This document shows, one piece after another, positions 34,855 through 43,731 of a DNA stretch of 64,000 nt. The number at the start of each line of letters is the position of its first letter. The first letter of the stretch is position 1. Origin of the DNA: Muriicola sp041358175 (lineage in GTDB: Bacteria > Bacteroidota > Bacteroidia > Flavobacteriales > Flavobacteriaceae); NCBI RefSeq assembly GCF_041358175.1, contig NZ_JBGKBE010000001.1:558001-622000 (forward strand), written 5' to 3'. The notes under the pieces are model-generated. The model was not told the DNA's origin. It worked only from the letters and a program-made list of their open reading frames with translations, and made no database searches. Made by a program: the position numbers and the translations under genes.

Positions 34855-36245
34855 TGGCAAGGGTCTCTTCGGATGATTTGGGTACAGAATCAATCGGGAG
34901 ACTCCTGATCAAACAAGCGGTACCTGCCTCCATAGGTATTCTAGTGATGTCCCTGAACATCCTGGTGGATACCATTTTTGTGGGAAACTGGATCGGCTCA
35001 ATTGCGATTGCAGCAATCAATGTAGTATTGCCGGTATCTTTTTTTATCGCAGCCCTTGGGATGGCCATTGGGATAGGGGGAAGCAGTATCATCTCCCGGG
35101 CCCTGGGTGCTGACAATAAGGCAAAAGCCTTAAAGACTTTCGGAAATCAGATAACCCTCACTCTGCTGGTAACCATCACCATGGTAGGATTTGGCCTGTA
35201 CTTTGCAGACGGACTAATTCCGGCTTTTGGAGGGAAAGGTGCCATATTTAAACCCGCGAAGATCTACTATACTATTGTGCTCTACGGAGTGCCATTTCTG
35301 GCGCTGTGTATGATGGGAAATACCGTCATCAGGGCAGAGGGGAAGCCCAAATTCGCCATGATCGCCATGATTATCCCATCAGTGGGAAATCTTCTGATGG
35401 ATTACGTCTTTATTTACATTTTCGACTGGGGGATGGAAGGTGCCGCCTGGGCAACTACAGGAGGTTACCTCTTGTGTTTTGGTTATATCTTCTACTTTTT
35501 CCTATCCAGAAATTCAGAACTTAAAATAAAGTCTGTTGATTTCGGACTCGACCTGCCCATCTTAAAGGAAATAGGATCTCTGGGATTTGTAACCCTGTCG
35601 AGACAGGCGGTGACAAGTGTTACTTACCTTCTAATGAACAATATCTTATTTGATCTCGGAGGGGAATCTATGGTAGCTGTCTACGCCATAATTGGGCGAA
35701 TGCTGATGTTTGCGCTCTTCCCGGTATTTGGAGTTACCCAGGGCTTCCTGCCCATCGCCGGATATAATTACGGCGCACAGAAATTCAAAAGGGTAAAGGA
35801 ATCAATTAATACGGCAATAATGTATGCCGCCATTGTTGCCACTGTAGTTTTTATAGGTCTGATGGTGTTTCCAGCCGAGATCACCGGCTTATTCCTTAGT
35901 AGTCGATCAGACATGTCTCCCGATGAACTGGCAAGTAATATTTTTGTTCTGGAAAATACGCCGTCAGCCATGCGATGGGTATTCGCGGCCACACCCATTA
36001 TTGCAATTCAGCTTATAGGAGCAGCCTATTTTCAGGCGGTAGGAAAAGCTGTGCCCGCTCTCTTACTAACACTGACAAGGCAAGGCTTCTTTTTTATTCC
36101 ACTTATTCTTATTCTTCCAAACTATCTGGGGGAACTGGGCGTTTGGTTATCATTTCCCATAGCCGACACCCTTTCTACCATAGTCACGGGCTATTTCCTT
36201 CGCCAGGAAGTGAAAACTTCACTTAGAACAGGGGATACAATTTAA
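34854..36245 (+). CDS. MATE family efflux transporter
   Basis: The 463-residue protein has 12 predicted membrane segments and the conserved MATE features LVDTIFVGNWIGSIAIAA, MAIGIGGSSIISRALGADNK and, in the second half, FPVFGVTQGFLPIAGYNYGA and ALLLTLTRQGFFFIPLILI. These exporters use Na+ or H+ gradients to expel drugs or metabolites. The ATG sits within the hemH stop (TGATG), so the two are translationally coupled. A link to porphyrin or heme export is an inference from this overlap only. The MATE assignment is certain. Confidence 0.93.
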   Translation: MARVSSDDLGTESIGRLLIKQAVPASIGILVMSLNILVDTIFVGNWIGSIAIAAINVVLPVSFFIAALGMAIGIGGSSIISRALGADNKAKALKTFGNQITLTLLVTITMVGFGLYFADGLIPAFGGKGAIFKPAKIYYTIVLYGVPFLALCMMGNTVIRAEGKPKFAMIAMIIPSVGNLLMDYVFIYIFDWGMEGAAWATTGGYLLCFGYIFYFFLSRNSELKIKSVDFGLDLPILKEIGSLGFVTLSRQAVTSVTYLLMNNILFDLGGESMVAVYAIIGRMLMFALFPVFGVTQGFLPIAGYNYGAQKFKRVKESINTAIMYAAIVATVVFIGLMVFPAEITGLFLSSRSDMSPDELASNIFVLENTPSAMRWVFAATPIIAIQLIGAAYFQAVGKAVPALLLTLTRQGFFFIPLILILPNYLGELGVWLSFPIADTLSTIVTGYFLRQEVKTSLRTGDTI

Positions 36246-36383
36246 ACTTCATAATCTGATTTATCAGAAGCTTTTCTGGAAATAGATATTGCTGCAAGGC
36301 GATTGCGTGTTCCAATCTTACTTTGCAGCAAATACGAAGCGCAACGTATGTGTAAATGAAATGTTGAATTAATATGATGAAAG

Positions 36384-37094
36384 ATGACACAGTTAAAAAT
36401 GTTGCAGTTAAAATTAAAAAATCGGGTTGATTCCCTTAGGAGCGTATTAAGCCTGAAAGCCATTTTAGTAGTGGGGATGATTCTATTAGGAAGCTGTCAG
36501 TCTCAGGAAGGGGATTACAAGGAACTCGAAAAAAATGAAGCAATAGCTGAATTCGAAGACATTGTGATCAAGACAACACCAGAAATTAAGGTGTTGATGC
36601 AGAGGTACCCTCAAGCTCTTACTGAGAAAGGAATGATGATGGAAGAAAGATCAATAGCGCTGAAGAGGGAAGCACGAAATGTTTTACGACCCGTAGTTAA
36701 TGGGACTAAGGCACTTTTAAAGTCCTACAATGTAGATGAAGAGTTCCTTAGGCAGGAATTTAAAGATTCGGAGGATCCTCGGATCGCACTAGTGGGATTG
36801 ATGATCCTGGCAGCGGAAAGCAGTGAGAATATGGCTGTAGCGAGCAACTTCGTAAATGCATTTGGAACCGTAGGATATGCCTATCAAAGTCAGACTCTTG
36901 AAGAAGCGAATAAAGACTGGGTAGATTGCCTTATTGTTGCCGTGGGGATTGATGTGGTAGTTGACTTTTTGAAGGGGAATGTTACTGAGGCTATCGCCAA
37001 AAAAGCAATTAAAAAGATTGCTTCCCGAGCTCTGGGAGTGATTGGTGCAGCAATAGCAGTCTATGAATTTGGAAGTTGTATGGGATATTACTAA
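36384..37094 (+). CDS. Uncharacterised lipoprotein with a glycine-rich hydrophobic C-terminus
   Basis: The 236-residue product has a lipoprotein signal with lipobox LGSC (Cys38) after a long basic leader, so the true start may be an ATG at 36399 or later. The middle is charged and helical with no recognised motif. The C-terminal 60 residues contain two hydrophobic glycine/alanine-rich stretches with two cysteines (Cys182, Cys232): DCLIVAVGIDVVVDFL and KKIASRALGVIGAAIAVYEF ending SCMGYY. The stretches resemble small membrane-active peptides, but this is only a visual likeness. A 65-residue two-helix membrane protein follows 11 bases later. Confidence 0.6.
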   Translation: MTQLKMLQLKLKNRVDSLRSVLSLKAILVVGMILLGSCQSQEGDYKELEKNEAIAEFEDIVIKTTPEIKVLMQRYPQALTEKGMMMEERSIALKREARNVLRPVVNGTKALLKSYNVDEEFLRQEFKDSEDPRIALVGLMILAAESSENMAVASNFVNAFGTVGYAYQSQTLEEANKDWVDCLIVAVGIDVVVDFLKGNVTEAIAKKAIKKIASRALGVIGAAIAVYEFGSCMGYY

Positions 37095-37105
37095 AAAAGA
37101 ATACT

Positions 37106-37300
37106 ATGAAAAATTACAAGCTAACTGCACCCAGGACCATTTTGTTTGTTGTTTTGTTTGTCGGGGGGATAATTTACTTTGCCCAAAAAGGGATGGATTC
37201 GATGGAAACCTACGAAATTGTTCTGAGCGCGGTATTAATGCTGGCCTTATTAACTCTGATAATAATAAAATTATCGAGTTCTGTTAAAAAAGGTCCCTGA
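37106..37300 (+). CDS. Small two-helix membrane protein
   Basis: The ATG at 37106 gives a 64-residue protein with two hydrophobic helices (ILFVVLFVGGIIYFA and IVLSAVLMLALLTLIIIKL) joined by a short loop, and a basic tail (SSSVKKGP). It lies 11 bases after the lipoprotein gene at 36384 and is followed by a terminator, so the two probably form a unit. No family was recognised. It could be a partner or protective protein for the upstream lipoprotein, which is only a guess. Confidence 0.5.
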   Translation: MKNYKLTAPRTILFVVLFVGGIIYFAQKGMDSMETYEIVLSAVLMLALLTLIIIKLSSSVKKGP

Positions 37301-37323
37301 TCCAAATTCTTATTTTGAAGAAG

Positions 37324-37356
37324 AAAAGCTTCAGGGGGAAACTCCTGAGGCTTTTT
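37324..37356 (+). terminator. Rho-independent terminator
   Basis: The stem AAAAGCTTCAGGGG pairs with CTCCTGAGGCTTTT (one mismatch and one G-T pair) around GGAAA, and is followed by TTATTTGATTTTT. It ends the unit containing the lipoprotein and the small membrane protein. Confidence 0.75.
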
Positions 37357-37505
37357 ATTTGATTTTTAACCATGTTAGATAGCTTATAATCAGAAGGGAT
37401 AAGGTGTAATATTAAGGCGATTTTGAACCTGTATTATTTTTAATTTTCAATTGAAAAATAGTATAATTTTACTCCTGTATAAACAATCTAAATTAGTTGT
37501 GCTAC

Positions 37506-38048
37506 ATGAAAAAAATCATGATCATTATGTTAATCCTGGTTGCGTTCGGAATGAATGCTTTTGCCCAGGGCATTACCTTTGGGGTTAAGGCTGGTGCCAA
37601 TTTCTCCAATCTTAAAATTTCCTTCGATTCCGAAGGTGCTTCACCAGACGGGGCGACGAGCATTTACCTGGGAGGACTAATGGACGTAGGTCTTTCAGAG
37701 AAAATGCACTTTCAGCCTGAATTGCTTTATTCCATGGAAGGTGCGAAAGACGCTGATGTCAGTTACGTGAATATCCCGCTGATGTTGAAGTATTACCTCG
37801 TCGAGGGATTTAACATTCAGGCAGGACCGCAAGTGGGAATATTGGTTGATGCTGAAGGTGGTACGGATGGATTAAAAGGAACAAACTTTGGTCTTAACTT
37901 TGGCGCAGCTTTTGAGGTTGTTGGCGGCTTCTTTGCTGATGCTCGCTACAATCTTGGACTTTCGAATATCGCCGAGGAAGAGCCAGGTTTTGAAGACATC
38001 TCGCTTAAAACCAAGGGATTTCAACTTGGCGTAGGATATCGCTTTTAA
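37506..38048 (+). CDS. Outer-membrane beta-barrel (porin family) protein
   Basis: The ATG at 37506 gives 180 residues: a signal peptide (MKKIMIIMLILVAFGMNAFAQ) followed by an eight-strand-like barrel with alternating patterns GITFGVKAGANFSNLK, MHFQPELLYSME, IQAGPQVGILVDA, GLNFGAAFEVVGGFFADARYNLG and a C-terminal GFQLGVGYRF ending in Phe, as expected for barrel insertion. It belongs to the small OMP_b-brl family common in Bacteroidota; the role is unknown. It is flanked by terminators, so it is its own transcript. Confidence 0.85.
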   Translation: MKKIMIIMLILVAFGMNAFAQGITFGVKAGANFSNLKISFDSEGASPDGATSIYLGGLMDVGLSEKMHFQPELLYSMEGAKDADVSYVNIPLMLKYYLVEGFNIQAGPQVGILVDAEGGTDGLKGTNFGLNFGAAFEVVGGFFADARYNLGLSNIAEEEPGFEDISLKTKGFQLGVGYRF

Positions 38049-38069
38049 AGCTAAGGCTTAATATGTTTT

Positions 38070-38095
38070 AAACGGGGGATTATTCCCCCGTTTTT
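38070..38095 (+). terminator. Bidirectional terminator between the barrel and PQQ genes
   Basis: The stem AACGGGGGA with TCCCCCGTT (loop TTAT) is preceded by A's and followed by TTT, so it can end the plus-strand barrel gene and the convergent minus-strand dehydrogenase gene, whose stop is at 38109. Confidence 0.85.
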
Positions 38096-38108
38096 GATTT
38101 AAATAAAT

Positions 38109-40322
38109 CTAAGGGAGGGCGAAAGACACATAAGTGGCTCCTGATTTAGTCCCCATTTTTCCACCGCCACATGCAATCACCACATATTGCTTTCCGTTTA
38201 CTTCATAAGTAGCAGGCGTAGCATAGCCCCCTGCAGGCAGATCGGTTTCCCATAATAATTTTCCTGAACGCATATGAAAAGCTCTAAATTTTTCGTCCTT
38301 CGTTGCTGCTATAAATAATATTCCTCCTGCAGTGATCACTGGGCCACCGTAATTTTCCAGTCCTGACACAGGATATTCGGGGTCATTCAGGCTCTCCTCA
38401 TGTCCCAGGGCTATCGTCCAGAGGTATTCACCTGAATTGAGGTCTATCGCATTCAAAGTTCCCCAGGGTGGTTTCATCACCGGATAACCTCTGCTATCTT
38501 TAAATCGCCCGAAGCCAACCATTGCATATCTGCTTTTAATTTGTTTTTCTACACGATGTTCTTCTTCATTTGTTTTTTCTTCTTCCATCCCTGTGAGGAA
38601 AGCACCAATCTGTGATATTTCTCTTTCCGAAAGGTTAGGCATAGCAGGCATCGCACCTTTTCCTTTAGATATCACCCCTTTGATGGCGGCCGTATCCAGC
38701 TTCATTTTGATGTTTTGAAGCGCTGGGATTTCTCCCATTCCCTGTAAGGCGGCCCCATGACACCGAACACAATGAATCTGGGTAAGTGTTTCACCTTCAC
38801 TAAGTGGCTTTCCATCTTTTTCACCCAATTTTGCCATTCTTACGATCCATGCCATTTCATTGCTGTTGACGTACATGATACCTGTAGTGGGATCGAGTGC
38901 AGCACCGCCCCATTCTCCTCCGCCGTCTGCGCCGGGATATAGGATGACTCCCCGGGTATCAATAGGAATGAATTGACCTGCCGAAGTAACCTGGGCAAGT
39001 TTTTCTCTCACCGTCGGAGGGGTAAGGTTCTGGGCATTATCTATAAAATCGTCAACATAAGCTAATTGTTCCGGGGCGTACAAATCTTCTTCCTTCAAAA
39101 TTTGCCTGGCAAAAGGTATGGGCTTTAAAGGGAGTACCTGAGTTGCCGCAGCTATATCCCCCTCCAGGGGTGTATTGGGATAGGATTTTTCTTCAAGCGG
39201 AAACAGAGGTTCTCCTGTTAGGCGATTAAAAACAAACACATGTCCACTTTTAGTAATCTGTGCAACCGCAGGCACAAGCTCACCACCCCTTTCTACTTCA
39301 AAAAGATTTGGTGGGGCAGGCAGATCCCTGTCCCAGAGGTCGTGTTTTACCATTTGAAAATGCCAGATTCGCTCGCCGGTTTCCGCATCAAGCGCTATGA
39401 GACAATTCGCAAATAGATTATCTCCTATGCGATCTCCACCATACCAGTCGAATGCAGCCGAACCTGTAGGCACATAAACAATCCCCCTTTTTTTATCGAG
39501 CGCCATCCCGGCCCAGCTATTTGCTCCTCCTGATGATTTGTAAGCTTCAGATGGCCAGGTGTCATAGCCAAATTCTCCCGGATAGGGAATAGTATGGAAA
39601 ATCCATTCCATTTTACCAGTCTTCACATCATATGCCCTGATATGCCCGGGTGCTGCACCTGGGGATTCTGAAGTGCGTCCGCCCAGAATGAGGAGGTCTT
39701 TGTAAACAGCTCCCGGTGTTGTAAGGACCATCGGAATGGTATTAGGATCCCGGTCTAAACCTCTGCGAAGATCAATACGCCCCTGTTCGCCAAATTCAGG
39801 AATTAACTTCCCACTTTCCATATCTATAGCAAAGAGGGTGTAGCCTGAAGCGTAAAAGAGCCTTCCTTTTTGTGCTTTTTTATCTATCCAGACAGAAACT
39901 CCCCGACTTAATCCTAATCCGCTTTCATCTTCAAGTTCCGGATTAAATTGCCAAAGATATTTGCCCGTATCTGCTTTAATTGCAAAGAGGGAGTTCTTTG
40001 GGGTAATTCCATAAAGAATATCATTGATAATCAAGGGGTTTGTTTGAATCTGGCTACGGCTTTCAGAATCTATTGTTCCACTCTCATACTGCCAGACCGG
40101 TTTTAGTAAATGAACATTGGCAGTATCGATTTCATTCAGAACAGAATAATGGGTACGAGCAGGATCGCCCAGGTAATGAGACCAGTTTTTAAAATCCGGA
40201 TCAGTTTGGACAATTTCATTTCTAAGGACCTGAATATCATCACTATTGCAGGAAAGGGAACAAATGAAAATCAAAAAAATTAACTGAATCCGAATGGGAA
40301 ATGAGGTTAGTAGCTTCATCAT
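38109..40322 (-). CDS. PQQ-dependent dehydrogenase with cytochrome c motif, lipoprotein
   Basis: From the ATG at 40322 the product has 737 residues and a lipoprotein signal (FLIFICSLSCNS, Cys about 25). It is an eight-bladed quinoprotein dehydrogenase: KNSLFAIKADTGKYLWQFN and GKLLWETDLPAGGYATPATYEV are typical blades. A cytochrome c domain is inserted within the propeller with heme motif CVRCH (Cys518-His522), followed by a possible Met ligand in GKGAMPAMPNL. Membrane-bound glucose-type dehydrogenases of this plan pass electrons to the respiratory chain. PQQ and the sugar or alcohol substrate are inferred from family. The gene diverges from the VPS10 gene at 40511. Confidence 0.88.
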   Translation of the reverse strand: MMKLLTSFPIRIQLIFLIFICSLSCNSDDIQVLRNEIVQTDPDFKNWSHYLGDPARTHYSVLNEIDTANVHLLKPVWQYESGTIDSESRSQIQTNPLIINDILYGITPKNSLFAIKADTGKYLWQFNPELEDESGLGLSRGVSVWIDKKAQKGRLFYASGYTLFAIDMESGKLIPEFGEQGRIDLRRGLDRDPNTIPMVLTTPGAVYKDLLILGGRTSESPGAAPGHIRAYDVKTGKMEWIFHTIPYPGEFGYDTWPSEAYKSSGGANSWAGMALDKKRGIVYVPTGSAAFDWYGGDRIGDNLFANCLIALDAETGERIWHFQMVKHDLWDRDLPAPPNLFEVERGGELVPAVAQITKSGHVFVFNRLTGEPLFPLEEKSYPNTPLEGDIAAATQVLPLKPIPFARQILKEEDLYAPEQLAYVDDFIDNAQNLTPPTVREKLAQVTSAGQFIPIDTRGVILYPGADGGGEWGGAALDPTTGIMYVNSNEMAWIVRMAKLGEKDGKPLSEGETLTQIHCVRCHGAALQGMGEIPALQNIKMKLDTAAIKGVISKGKGAMPAMPNLSEREISQIGAFLTGMEEEKTNEEEHRVEKQIKSRYAMVGFGRFKDSRGYPVMKPPWGTLNAIDLNSGEYLWTIALGHEESLNDPEYPVSGLENYGGPVITAGGILFIAATKDEKFRAFHMRSGKLLWETDLPAGGYATPATYEVNGKQYVVIACGGGKMGTKSGATYVSFALP

Positions 40323-40510
40323 TAAGCTGTTCTTTAAGGGAAAAGGTACAAAGAATAACAAAAGATTTAAATGCCTGTGAAATAATCAATGTTCTGAATG
40401 TATCGCGTTTAAACTTTCAAATAACGAATCAGAATCCTTGTAAAATTGCGGTTCAGAGTTTCCTTCTTTTTTGGTACATTTAGCTTCCACTAACTAGAAC
40501 ACTGATCATA

Positions 40511-43500
40511 ATGAAACCAAAGATTTTCGCTCAGGCCTTAGCAATGGCCTTTTTTCTATTCTTCGTATCCCTAAATGCTCAAAGACGTTCCAAAGCTACA
40601 GTTGCTGATCCCTTTCCGGAAGACCTGTACTCGAGTTTGGAATACCGTCTTGTAGGGCCATTCAGAGGAGGAAGATCCGCCGCAGTGACCGGCGTACCCG
40701 GACAACCCAATCTTTTCTATTTTGGAGCTACCGGAGGTGGGGTTTGGAAGACTACAGATGGAGGAAGAACCTGGGAGAATATTTCAGATGGTTTCTTTGG
40801 AGGTAGTATCGGGGCAGTAGAAGTTGCTAAAAGTGATCCCAATGTAATTTACGTTGGGGGAGGAGAAAAGACCCTGAGAGGGAATGTTTCCTCTGGCTAT
40901 GGAGTTTGGAAATCAGTTGATGCGGGTAAAACCTGGAATTCGATAGGTCTTAAGAATAGCAGGCACGTGCCCAGAATCCGTATTCATCCTGACAATCCGG
41001 ATATTCTTTACGCTGCAGTACTGGGAGATATATATAAGCCTTCCCGTGATAGAGGAGTCTACAAAAGTGAAGATGGGGGTGCCACCTGGAGAAAGACACT
41101 ATTTGTCAATGATCAGGCCGGGGCAGTTGATCTTATTCTAGATCCCACGAACCCAAGAATTATTTATGCGTCAACATGGCGCGCCCAAAGGACACCTTAT
41201 AGCCTGAGTAGCGGTGGTGATGGCTCTGCCTTGTGGAAGAGTACAGACAGTGGGGAAAACTGGACAGAGATTTCAAAAAACGAAGGTTTTCCTAAAGATA
41301 CCCTTGGAATCATCGGGGTCGCTGTTTCTCCTGTAAATCCCGACAGGGTCTGGGCCATTGTGGAAAACAAAGACAAGGGTGGACTTTACAGGTCTGAAGA
41401 TGGTGGAAAAAAATGGAGCCAGGTGAATTCTGAACGAAAACTGCGTCAGCGTGCCTGGTACTACACCCGGGTGTATGCAGATACCGAGAATGAAGACATG
41501 GTCTATGTCCTCAATGTACGTTATCACAAATCTACAGATGGAGGGAAAAGCTTTAATACCTTTAATGCCCCCCACGGAGATCACCACGATCTCTGGATCG
41601 CCCCTGAAAATCCAAAAAGAATGATCATAGGAGATGATGGTGGCGCACAGATATCTTATGATGGCGGACTTACATGGAGTACATACTACAATCAGCCTAC
41701 CGCTCAATTCTACAGGGTTACCACGGATAATGCCTTCCCTTATCGGATTTATGCGGCTCAACAAGACAATTCCACGATTCGAATCAACCACAGGAGTTCA
41801 GGTAGAACCATTGGTGAAGATGATTGGGAATCAACGGCAGGCGGAGAATCAGCCCATATTGCGGTTGATCCAACAAATAATGATATCGTATACGGAGGCA
41901 GTTACGGAGGATTCCTTACAAGGGTCAACCACGATGCCAACACAGTGAGGGGGATCAATGTCTGGCCTGATAATCCAATGGGGTATGGGGCAGAAGGCAT
42001 GAAGTACCGATTTCAATGGAATTTTCCCATCATTTTCAGCAAACACGATCCTAAAAAACTTTACACTTTTTCTAATCATGTGCATTTAAGCACCAATGAA
42101 GGGCAATCATGGGAACTCCTCAGCGGAGATCTTACACGTAATGATCCGGATAAACTGGTTTCCAGCGGAGGACCTATCACCCAGGACAATACGGGAGTAG
42201 AATACTATTGCACCATTTTTTCGGCCAATGAAAGTCCGCTTAAAGAAGGACTATTATGGGTAGGAAGTGATGATGGCCTTATCCACTTTTCAAAAGACGG
42301 CGGAGCAAACTGGGAGAATGTAACTCCAACGAATATGCCGGAATGGTCTATGGTAAACAGCATAGAACCCTCGGCTTTTGATGAAGGGACCTGTTATGTA
42401 GCCGCGACCCGTTATAAACTTGGCGATTTTCAACCTTATTTATACAAAACCACTGACTATGGGAAGAGTTGGCAAAAGATCACCAATGGAATTGATAATG
42501 AGCATTTTACCAGGGTTGTCAGAGAAGATCCTAAAAGGAAAGGCTTGTTATATGCGGGTACTGAAACGGGGATGTACATTTCTTTTAACGACGGAGGTAG
42601 CTGGAAACCCTTCCAACTCAATTTGCCTATCGTGCCCATAACCGATCTCGCTGTTAAAGAAAATAACCTTATAGTAGCCACACAGGGAAGAAGTCTGTGG
42701 ATCATTGATGACCTCACTGTGCTGCATCAGTTGAATGAAGGCAAAAATTCCGATAATACTATTTTATATAAGCCAAAGGATTCGTACAGGACCAAAGGTG
42801 GGACTAGCAGGAGTCCTTCCAAAACAGCTGGTCAAAATCATCCTAATGGGGTGATCACTCATTTTTATATAAAGGATCTGTCAGAGAAGGACAGTGTAGC
42901 ACTAACCTACACCACTATGTCTGGGGACACCCTGGCAAGTTTTAGTTCCTTTGCTAAGGAAAATGATAAAAAACTCAAAGCTAAAACCGGAGGCAACACA
43001 CATGTCTGGGATACCAGAGGAAAAGGAGCACAGGATTTTAAAGGAATGATCTTTTGGTGGGCCAGCCTTAACGGGCCAAAAGCTGTTCCTGGTTCTTATC
43101 AGGTGCACCTGACAGTCAGCGGCAACACTAAGACACAGGCGTTTAACATTCTTCCTGATCCCAGAGCTGAAGCTACAGTGGCTGATATGCAGAAACAGTA
43201 CGATTTCATTTCGGACATCAATAGCACCGTAGACAAAGCCCATGGTTCCATTAAAAAAATCAGGAAGATCACTGAACAACTGGATGCATTTATGGCACAA
43301 TACAAAGGGAATGACGCAACTAAAGAACTTGTTGAGAAGGCTTCGAAGATGAAGGCCGATTTTGCTGAGGTGGAAAAAGCACTCTATCAGACTCAGAACA
43401 GAAGCGGTCAGGACCCCTTGAATTTCCCAATTAAACTCACCAACAAACTGGCTCACTTAAACAGCCTGGTTTCTATAGACGATTTCCATCCTACAGATCA

Positions 43501-43642
43501 GGACATAGCTGTTAAAAATCAACTTACAACTGAAATTGAAAAACAACTGAGTCAGTTCAATACTTTGGTGAGCGATGAGATCAAGGCCTTTAACGAAGCC
43601 TTTAATACCATGCAATTAAACTACCTATTTATTGAGGAATAG
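40511..43642 (+). CDS. Secreted VPS10/BNR propeller protein, copy 1
   Basis: The 1043-residue protein starts with a signal peptide (AQALAMAFFLFFVSLNAQ). It has two propellers of BNR/sortilin (VPS10) type: blades such as GVWKTTDGGRTWENIS, GVWKSVDAGKTWNSIG, GVYKSEDGGATWRK and LYKTTDYGKSWQKI carry the DGG-x-[T/S]-W Asp-box. A C-terminal coiled-coil-like helical region follows the last propeller (residues about 870-1040). No T9SS tail is seen. The family name 'glycosyl hydrolase' is often given to such proteins without proven activity. A very similar gene lies just downstream. A terminator follows at 43654. Confidence 0.88.
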   Translation: MKPKIFAQALAMAFFLFFVSLNAQRRSKATVADPFPEDLYSSLEYRLVGPFRGGRSAAVTGVPGQPNLFYFGATGGGVWKTTDGGRTWENISDGFFGGSIGAVEVAKSDPNVIYVGGGEKTLRGNVSSGYGVWKSVDAGKTWNSIGLKNSRHVPRIRIHPDNPDILYAAVLGDIYKPSRDRGVYKSEDGGATWRKTLFVNDQAGAVDLILDPTNPRIIYASTWRAQRTPYSLSSGGDGSALWKSTDSGENWTEISKNEGFPKDTLGIIGVAVSPVNPDRVWAIVENKDKGGLYRSEDGGKKWSQVNSERKLRQRAWYYTRVYADTENEDMVYVLNVRYHKSTDGGKSFNTFNAPHGDHHDLWIAPENPKRMIIGDDGGAQISYDGGLTWSTYYNQPTAQFYRVTTDNAFPYRIYAAQQDNSTIRINHRSSGRTIGEDDWESTAGGESAHIAVDPTNNDIVYGGSYGGFLTRVNHDANTVRGINVWPDNPMGYGAEGMKYRFQWNFPIIFSKHDPKKLYTFSNHVHLSTNEGQSWELLSGDLTRNDPDKLVSSGGPITQDNTGVEYYCTIFSANESPLKEGLLWVGSDDGLIHFSKDGGANWENVTPTNMPEWSMVNSIEPSAFDEGTCYVAATRYKLGDFQPYLYKTTDYGKSWQKITNGIDNEHFTRVVREDPKRKGLLYAGTETGMYISFNDGGSWKPFQLNLPIVPITDLAVKENNLIVATQGRSLWIIDDLTVLHQLNEGKNSDNTILYKPKDSYRTKGGTSRSPSKTAGQNHPNGVITHFYIKDLSEKDSVALTYTTMSGDTLASFSSFAKENDKKLKAKTGGNTHVWDTRGKGAQDFKGMIFWWASLNGPKAVPGSYQVHLTVSGNTKTQAFNILPDPRAEATVADMQKQYDFISDINSTVDKAHGSIKKIRKITEQLDAFMAQYKGNDATKELVEKASKMKADFAEVEKALYQTQNRSGQDPLNFPIKLTNKLAHLNSLVSIDDFHPTDQDIAVKNQLTTEIEKQLSQFNTLVSDEIKAFNEAFNTMQLNYLFIEE

Positions 43643-43653
43643 AATTCTTTCTA

Positions 43654-43690
43654 AAAGGCCCATAGCACTGCTAATGGGCCTTTAATTTTC
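43654..43690 (+). terminator. Terminator between the two VPS10/BNR genes
   Basis: AAAGGCCCAT pairs perfectly with ATGGGCCTTT around a 10-base loop (43664-43673), followed by AATTTTC. It separates the two paralogues into different transcripts. Confidence 0.8.
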
Positions 43691-43731
43691 TCTATCGTGT
43701 ACGAATACAGTTTTATAACCCCCACAACAAG

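Noticed and set aside
42902..43456. 184-codon minus-strand open frame within VPS10 copy 1
   Set aside because: Antisense to a well-supported gene; product has no recognisable features.
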